This document shows, piece after piece, positions 59,951-64,000 of a DNA stretch of 64,000 bases. The first letter of the stretch is position 1. Each line of letters begins with the position of its first letter. The notes beneath the pieces are model-generated. The model did no database searches and was not told the DNA's origin. It saw only the letters and a program-made list of their open reading frames with translations. Where the stretch lies: assembly GCF_001561995.1 (NCBI RefSeq), contig NZ_LLWC01000024.1, positions 1 through 64,000 on the forward strand, read 5' to 3'. The stretch is from Polycladidibacter hongkongensis (GTDB taxonomy: Bacteria; Pseudomonadota; Alphaproteobacteria; Rhizobiales; Stappiaceae). The position numbers and the translations under genes were made by a program.

Positions 59951-62194
59951 TTAACCGTTAATGCGCTTTGCATTGGAGATGTTGGCCTTGGAGCGCAACT
60001 GATTCAGGATCTGATTGAGGTGTTTGAGATCCCAGACTTCCAAATCTATCCGCATCTCGTGGAAATCCGAGGCCTTGCGGATCATCTTGATGTTGTCGAT
60101 GTTGCCTTGCAACTCGGCGATAACCTTGGTGATGGTGGCCAGCGAACCGGGCTCGTTGACTGCAAAAACCGCGATCTGCGCCGGGAAACGCTCCGGGTTG
60201 TCGGGATTTAGTTCCCAGCGGACATCGAGCCAACGCTCCGGTTGATCTTCAAAATCTTTTAGATCAGGTGATTGAATTGGGTAGATCGTGATGCCAACAC
60301 CGGGGCTGAGGATACCGACGATGCGGTCGCCGGGCACTGCGCCGCCATTTGGTGCAAAGCGCACGGGAAGCGTGTTGCCCATGGCGCGGATTGGAAACGG
60401 GCTCGCCTTTTCTTCGCCCTCAGCGCCACCACGCGCACTTGTTTCCGGAACCTTGAATTTAACCGATGAGCTTTGACCAAGGTCGAACCAGCCATCGGCT
60501 GCGGTGGCTGCGGGCAGGGCAGTTTTTGCCCGCTCTGCGGCTTCTGGCTTTACATCGGGGTAGACCACTTGCAGGATTTGCTCGGCTGACAACTCGCCGC
60601 GGCCAACGGCAGCGTAGATGTCCAACAGGTTTTCTTTGCTCCAAGAACCGGCAAGGCCCTCCAGATCTTCTGGCACCAGTTGTTTACCAGCGCTTTCAAA
60701 CGCGCGCTCCAAGATATGGCGACCCAAGTCGCCATATTGCTGGCGGGCTGAGGCTCGGGTGGCGCGGCGAATTGCGGCGCGTGCCTTACCGGTGACGGCG
60801 ATATTTTCCCAAGCTGGCGGCGGGGTTTGCGCTTTGGAGCGAACGATTTCAACTTCGTCCCCGTTGGCCAGCACAGTGACCAGCGAAGAAATGCGGCCAT
60901 TCACTTTACAGCCGACACAGGTGTTGCCGATGTCTGTGTGGACGGCGTAGGCAAAATCGATTGGTGTGGCGCCGCGAGGTAAAGCAATGAGTCGCCCTTT
61001 TGGCGTAAAGCAGAAGACCTGATCGTGGAATAACTCCAATTTGGTGTGCTCAAGGAATTCTTCTGGGGTATCGCCATGGGCGAGCATATCAATGGTGGAG
61101 CGCAGCCAGCCATAGGCGCGCGATTCTGCTGTCAGACCAGAGATATCGCGCCCGCCGGAAACGCCATCCTTATAAAGCGCATGCGCGGCAATCCCGTTTT
61201 CGGCGATGCGATGCATGGTGTCGGTGCGGATTTGCAGCTCGACACGCTGGCGCTTGGGGCCGACCACGGTGGAGTGCAGCGAGCGGTAATCGTTTTGCTT
61301 TGGCGTAGAGATGTAGTCCTTAAAGCGACCCGGCACACAGGGCCAAACTGTATGGATAACCCCAAGAACCCGATAGCAGGCCTCGACAGTGTTAACGATA
61401 ACACGGAAGCCGTAAATATCGGAGAGCTGCTCGAAACCAAGGGATTTTTGCTCCATTTTGCGAAAAATGGAGTAGGCACGTTTTTCGCGGCCGCTGACCT
61501 TGGCGGTGATGCCACGCTCGGCGAGGCGCTGGGTAAGATCCGCCTCAATGTCAGCGATGATGCCTTCGTTTTTCCCGTGCAGCTGCGACAGGCGCTCTTT
61601 GATGGTCGCGCAGGCTTCAGGATAGAGGGTTTCAAAGGCAATATCCTCCAGCTCGTCGCGAATCTCCTGCATCCCCATTCGGCCTGCGAGCGGTGCGTAG
61701 ATCTCCATGGTTTCTTCGGCGATGCGGGCGCGCTTGTCTTCGCGCATGTGATGCAGCGTGCGCATGTTGTGCAAGCGGTCGGCCAATTTGACCAGTAGGA
61801 CGCGCACATCATCGGAGATGGCGAGCAGCAACTTGCGGAAGTTTTCCGCTTGTTTGGCTCTGCGTGATACCAAATCAAGCCGCGAAATTTTGGTAAGACC
61901 TTCAACCAGCTTGCCGATCTCTTCGCCAAACAGCTGGTCGATTTCGGCGCGGGTGGCGTCGGTGTCCTCAATGGTGTCGTGCAAGAGCGCTACGGCGATG
62001 GTTGCGTCATCCAGCTTTAGTTTTGTGAGGATTGCTGCAACTTCGAGGGGGTGGGAAAAATAGGGGTCGCCGGAGGCGCGGAATTGGGAGCCGTGCTTTT
62101 GCATGGCATAGACGTAGGCCTTGTTGAGGAGTGCCTCATCGGCATTGGCGTTGTAACTGGTAACGCTTTCAACAAGTTCGTACTGACGCATCAT
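59951..62194 (-). CDS. rsh: Bifunctional (p)ppGpp synthetase/hydrolase
   Basis: 747 residues. HD hydrolase domain (~25-180) with HDTIEDT; synthetase domain (~235-360) with YGFRVIVNT and RVELQIRTDTMH; TGS domain (~390-450) with CFTPKGRLIALPRGATPIDF. A C-terminal ACT domain (~670-745) has SLATITKVIAELQGNIDNIK. Hyphomicrobiales normally have one such long enzyme for stringent response. It is separated from rpoZ by 92 bases with a perfect terminator, so has its own promoter or depends on read-through. Confidence 0.95.
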   Translation of the reverse strand: MMRQYELVESVTSYNANADEALLNKAYVYAMQKHGSQFRASGDPYFSHPLEVAAILTKLKLDDATIAVALLHDTIEDTDATRAEIDQLFGEEIGKLVEGLTKISRLDLVSRRAKQAENFRKLLLAISDDVRVLLVKLADRLHNMRTLHHMREDKRARIAEETMEIYAPLAGRMGMQEIRDELEDIAFETLYPEACATIKERLSQLHGKNEGIIADIEADLTQRLAERGITAKVSGREKRAYSIFRKMEQKSLGFEQLSDIYGFRVIVNTVEACYRVLGVIHTVWPCVPGRFKDYISTPKQNDYRSLHSTVVGPKRQRVELQIRTDTMHRIAENGIAAHALYKDGVSGGRDISGLTAESRAYGWLRSTIDMLAHGDTPEEFLEHTKLELFHDQVFCFTPKGRLIALPRGATPIDFAYAVHTDIGNTCVGCKVNGRISSLVTVLANGDEVEIVRSKAQTPPPAWENIAVTGKARAAIRRATRASARQQYGDLGRHILERAFESAGKQLVPEDLEGLAGSWSKENLLDIYAAVGRGELSAEQILQVVYPDVKPEAAERAKTALPAATAADGWFDLGQSSSVKFKVPETSARGGAEGEEKASPFPIRAMGNTLPVRFAPNGGAVPGDRIVGILSPGVGITIYPIQSPDLKDFEDQPERWLDVRWELNPDNPERFPAQIAVFAVNEPGSLATITKVIAELQGNIDNIKMIRKASDFHEMRIDLEVWDLKHLNQILNQLRSKANISNAKRING

Positions 62195-62242
62195 GGGAAT
62201 TGGGTCGCTTCAGGCAAGGTTTTGGGAATTCCTGCAGCGCCA

Positions 62243-62276
62243 AAGAAAAACCGGCGCCGACAGGGTCGGCGCCGGC
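62243..62276 (-). terminator. Terminator of rpoZ
   Basis: GCCGGCGCCGAC pairs with GTCGGCGCCGG(T) around a CCT loop and is followed by TTTTTCTTT on the minus strand. Confidence 0.9.
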
Positions 62277-62286
62277 AAAATTGGGC

Positions 62287-62682
62287 TTAGTAGTCGTCTG
62301 TCCGCTCTGGCGGAACCAGACCCTCTAGACCTTTAAGCAGGTCTTCCTCGGTCATGGTATCAAAGACAACTTCGCTGTCGTCGGTGGACGACATTTCAAC
62401 GGCTGCCGGATCGCTCGGAATCATCGGGGCGGTCTCTGGCTCTGGCTCATCTACTTCTACATATTTTTGTAGGGAGTGAATGAGATCTTCCTTGAGATCC
62501 TCTGGGCTGACGGTTTCATCAGCGATTTCGCGCAGGGATACGACGGGGTTCTTGTCGTTGTCGCGGTCGATCGTCAGAGGGGAGCCGCTGGAAATCATCC
62601 GGGCGCGATGGCTGGCAAGTAGGACCAGCTCGAACCGGTTTTCGACTTTGTCGATGCAATCTTCGACGGTCACGCGCGCCAT
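62287..62682 (-). CDS. rpoZ: RNA polymerase omega subunit
   Basis: 131 residues beginning [20 protein letters not shown] and [13 protein letters not shown], the conserved omega core. [20 protein letters not shown] follows. The C-terminal acidic tail ([20 protein letters not shown]) is long, as in alphaproteobacteria. It stabilises the beta' subunit; next to rsh as usual. Confidence 0.96.
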   Translation of the reverse strand: MARVTVEDCIDKVENRFELVLLASHRARMISSGSPLTIDRDNDKNPVVSLREIADETVSPEDLKEDLIHSLQKYVEVDEPEPETAPMIPSDPAAVEMSSTDDSEVVFDTMTEEDLLKGLEGLVPPERTDDY

Positions 62683-63409
62683 AGATATACTCCGTATTGG
62701 TGGGAATTCAGTCCGACACTCTTATATGGCTTTTATTTTGCAAGCAAGAGCCTATCTGCGTTTTTCTAAGAAGATATGAAGGGGTGTCTGTATGCTATTT
62801 GAAATAGCGAAGATGAAGATTGAAATAACGTAACGATAATGCATTTGCATGTAACCGTTTTCAGGGTCAAATTTTTAGAAAATTTTCGTTTAACTGAAAT
62901 TTGTGAAAGGAATGATTGTCCGGTGGCAAAAAACTCGGCGACTATTTTCTCGATAATTTCATGAAATCCGTTGAAAATACAATGCGCTTCCGATTTTTCT
63001 TGTGTGATAGGTTCTTTGAAAACTTAGTTGCTTTGCTTTGGGTTAAATTATTCTTAGAATTTTGTGTGCGCTTGCGTATGGTTTTCGCTGGATATTTGCT
63101 TTTGATTCTTAATAAGTACTAATAGATGCTGAGTTTCTGTTGATTTTAATATGCTAAATCTGTCAATTTTTTTCAGCATGCTTTAGTTTCGTTTTTCGAG
63201 AGATGGGGGCGTTCGACCTTTATTAACGGGTCCGTCTCATATAGGAGGTAGTGGTCAGTGTCGGCTGGTGATATAAATCTATCACGAGGGCCGCATGATT
63301 GCGCGGCCATGTAAAAAGTCTGTAAGAAGAAAGCCAGATCAGATTTTTTACTGGATTGTGTTAGAGTTTAAAACAAGCGTTGCTGTGCACTGGAAAGGCA
63401 AACGAGATT
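62683..63409. promoter_or_regulatory. AT-rich divergent region rpoZ / NYN gene
   Basis: About 730 bases with the rpoZ promoter on the left. No recognised gene. The right part is structured: AGGAGG at 63244-63249, a short frame 63258-63314 and two hairpins (63268-63285 and 63289-63308) about 100 bases before the NYN gene. Confidence 0.4.
63258..63314 (+). CDS. Possible 18-codon leader peptide upstream of the NYN gene
   Basis: GTG at 63258 stands 8 bases behind AGGAGG and opens a frame of 18 codons (VSAGDINLSRGPHDCAAM) ending at TAA 63312-63314. Two hairpins, GTGATA/TATCAC and GGCCGC/GCGGCC, lie inside it, so translation would change the folding of the leader. It may be a regulatory upstream frame or chance. 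Confidence 0.25.
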   Translation: MSAGDINLSRGPHDCAAM

Positions 63410-63994
63410 ATGTTCGATCCTCGCGAAAAAATAGCTTTATTTATTGATGGAGCAAATCTTTATTCAACTGCCAAGGCCATCGGTTTTGACATTGATTACA
63501 AACGATTGCTTAAGGAGTTTCAAGCCAAGGGGTACTTATTACGTGCCTACTACTATACAGCGCTTGTCGAGGAGCAGGAATACTCGTCTATCCGGCCGCT
63601 GATCGATTGGTTGGATTATAACGGTTATAAGGTGGTGACCAAGCCGGTTAAGGAGTTTGTTGATTCTACCGGGCGCCGCAAAATTAAAGGTAACATGGAC
63701 ATCGAGCTTGCCGTCGACGCCATGCAGTTGGTTGATCATGTTGATCACGTGGTGTTGTTCTCAGGTGATGGTGACTTCCGATCTTTGGTTGAGGCGTTGC
63801 AGCGCCGTGGCCGCAAAGTATCTGTTGTCTCTACTTTGCAAACGCAGCCGCCGATGATTGCCGATGATCTGCGCCGTCAGGCGGATCACTTTATCGAGCT
63901 CAGCACGCTGATGCAGAAGGTTGGGCGAGATCCTAGTGAGCGTCCGCAGCGTATGATGGATGAGGATGAGGGTGCGGTGGAAGACGACTACTGA
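63410..63994 (+). CDS. NYN-domain (LabA/DUF88) putative ribonuclease
   Basis: Start at 63410 (MFDPREKIALFIDGANLYST) gives 194 residues. FIDGANLY, GNMDIELAVDAMQL and LFSGDGDFRSLVEAL give the acidic residues of the PIN-like NYN fold. The acidic C-terminus (MMDEDEGAVEDDY) is variable. Relatives occur beside rpoZ in Hyphomicrobiales; the fold suggests RNase activity but the substrate is unknown. Confidence 0.85.
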   Translation: MFDPREKIALFIDGANLYSTAKAIGFDIDYKRLLKEFQAKGYLLRAYYYTALVEEQEYSSIRPLIDWLDYNGYKVVTKPVKEFVDSTGRRKIKGNMDIELAVDAMQLVDHVDHVVLFSGDGDFRSLVEALQRRGRKVSVVSTLQTQPPMIADDLRRQADHFIELSTLMQKVGRDPSERPQRMMDEDEGAVEDDY

Positions 63995-64000
63995 TCGCAC

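Noticed and set aside
62916-63122. 68-codon frame in the rpoZ/NYN spacer
   Set aside because: Starts with GTG without a good binding site; AT-rich with random-looking hydrophobic C-terminus.
1-64000. CRISPR arrays, intact tRNA or rRNA genes, insertion sequences
   Set aside because: No regularly spaced repeats, no complete cloverleaf and no transposase was found; only the tRNA 3'-end-like fragment at 16253-16271.

Overview
The window looks like the chromosome of an alphaproteobacterium of the order Hyphomicrobiales (Rhizobiales). The evidence is the Omp2b/RopA-type porins (Porin_2 family), the order rpoZ - rsh - DUF2062 - acpS - lepB - rnc - era - recO, and medium GC content. Genus is not decidable from this sequence; a marine Stappiaceae- or Cohaesibacter-like bacterium would fit.

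Region 1 (1-~16270) is the late-gene half of a P2-like contractile-tail prophage. In order it has a DUF4815 protein (cut by the window edge), tail fibre, fibre-assembly-like protein, an Acb2/Tad1-type anti-defence protein, tail sheath, tail tube, a gpE/gpE+E' pair with an apparent -1 frameshift, an oppositely oriented two-gene cargo insert, tape measure, and gpU, gpX and gpD. An Xre-RES toxin-antitoxin pair follows, then a small membrane peptide with an HTH protein, a lysis block (membrane-anchored lysozyme and holin-like proteins), and an HTH-metallophosphoesterase. The prophage appears to end at a fragment resembling the 3' end of a tRNA gene (16253-16271). Head genes, integrase and repressor must lie to the left, outside the window.

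Region 2 (16285-25380) starts with a membrane-anchored transglutaminase-like protein. A carbohydrate unit follows: a LacI regulator, a sugar-binding protein, two permeases and an ATPase on the minus strand, divergent from a secreted GH9 glycoside hydrolase. One perfect LacI-type palindrome lies between the divergent genes. The unit probably cuts a beta-glucan outside the cytoplasm and imports the oligosaccharides.

Region 3 (25381-32548) holds phnC-phnD-phnE-phnE (phosphonate-type importer), converging on a secreted sulfatase and a secreted HAD phosphatase.

Region 4 (32549-46055) is a head-to-tail array of seven porin genes, each with its own terminator. The genes differ mainly in one loop, whose length runs from about 11 to about 161 residues. 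Between porins 6 and 7 lies a small-RNA-like unit: a good -35 box, a 5' stem-loop, a single-stranded stretch complementary to the ribosome-binding sites of five of the porins, and a terminator hairpin. This is the best candidate for an undescribed system here: a locally encoded RNA that could repress the whole porin array.

Region 5 (46082-64000) is core genome: lytic transglycosylase, dapA, smpB, yjjX, a chemotaxis receptor, parC, recO, era, rnc, lepB, acpS, a DUF2062 protein, rsh, rpoZ and a NYN-domain protein.
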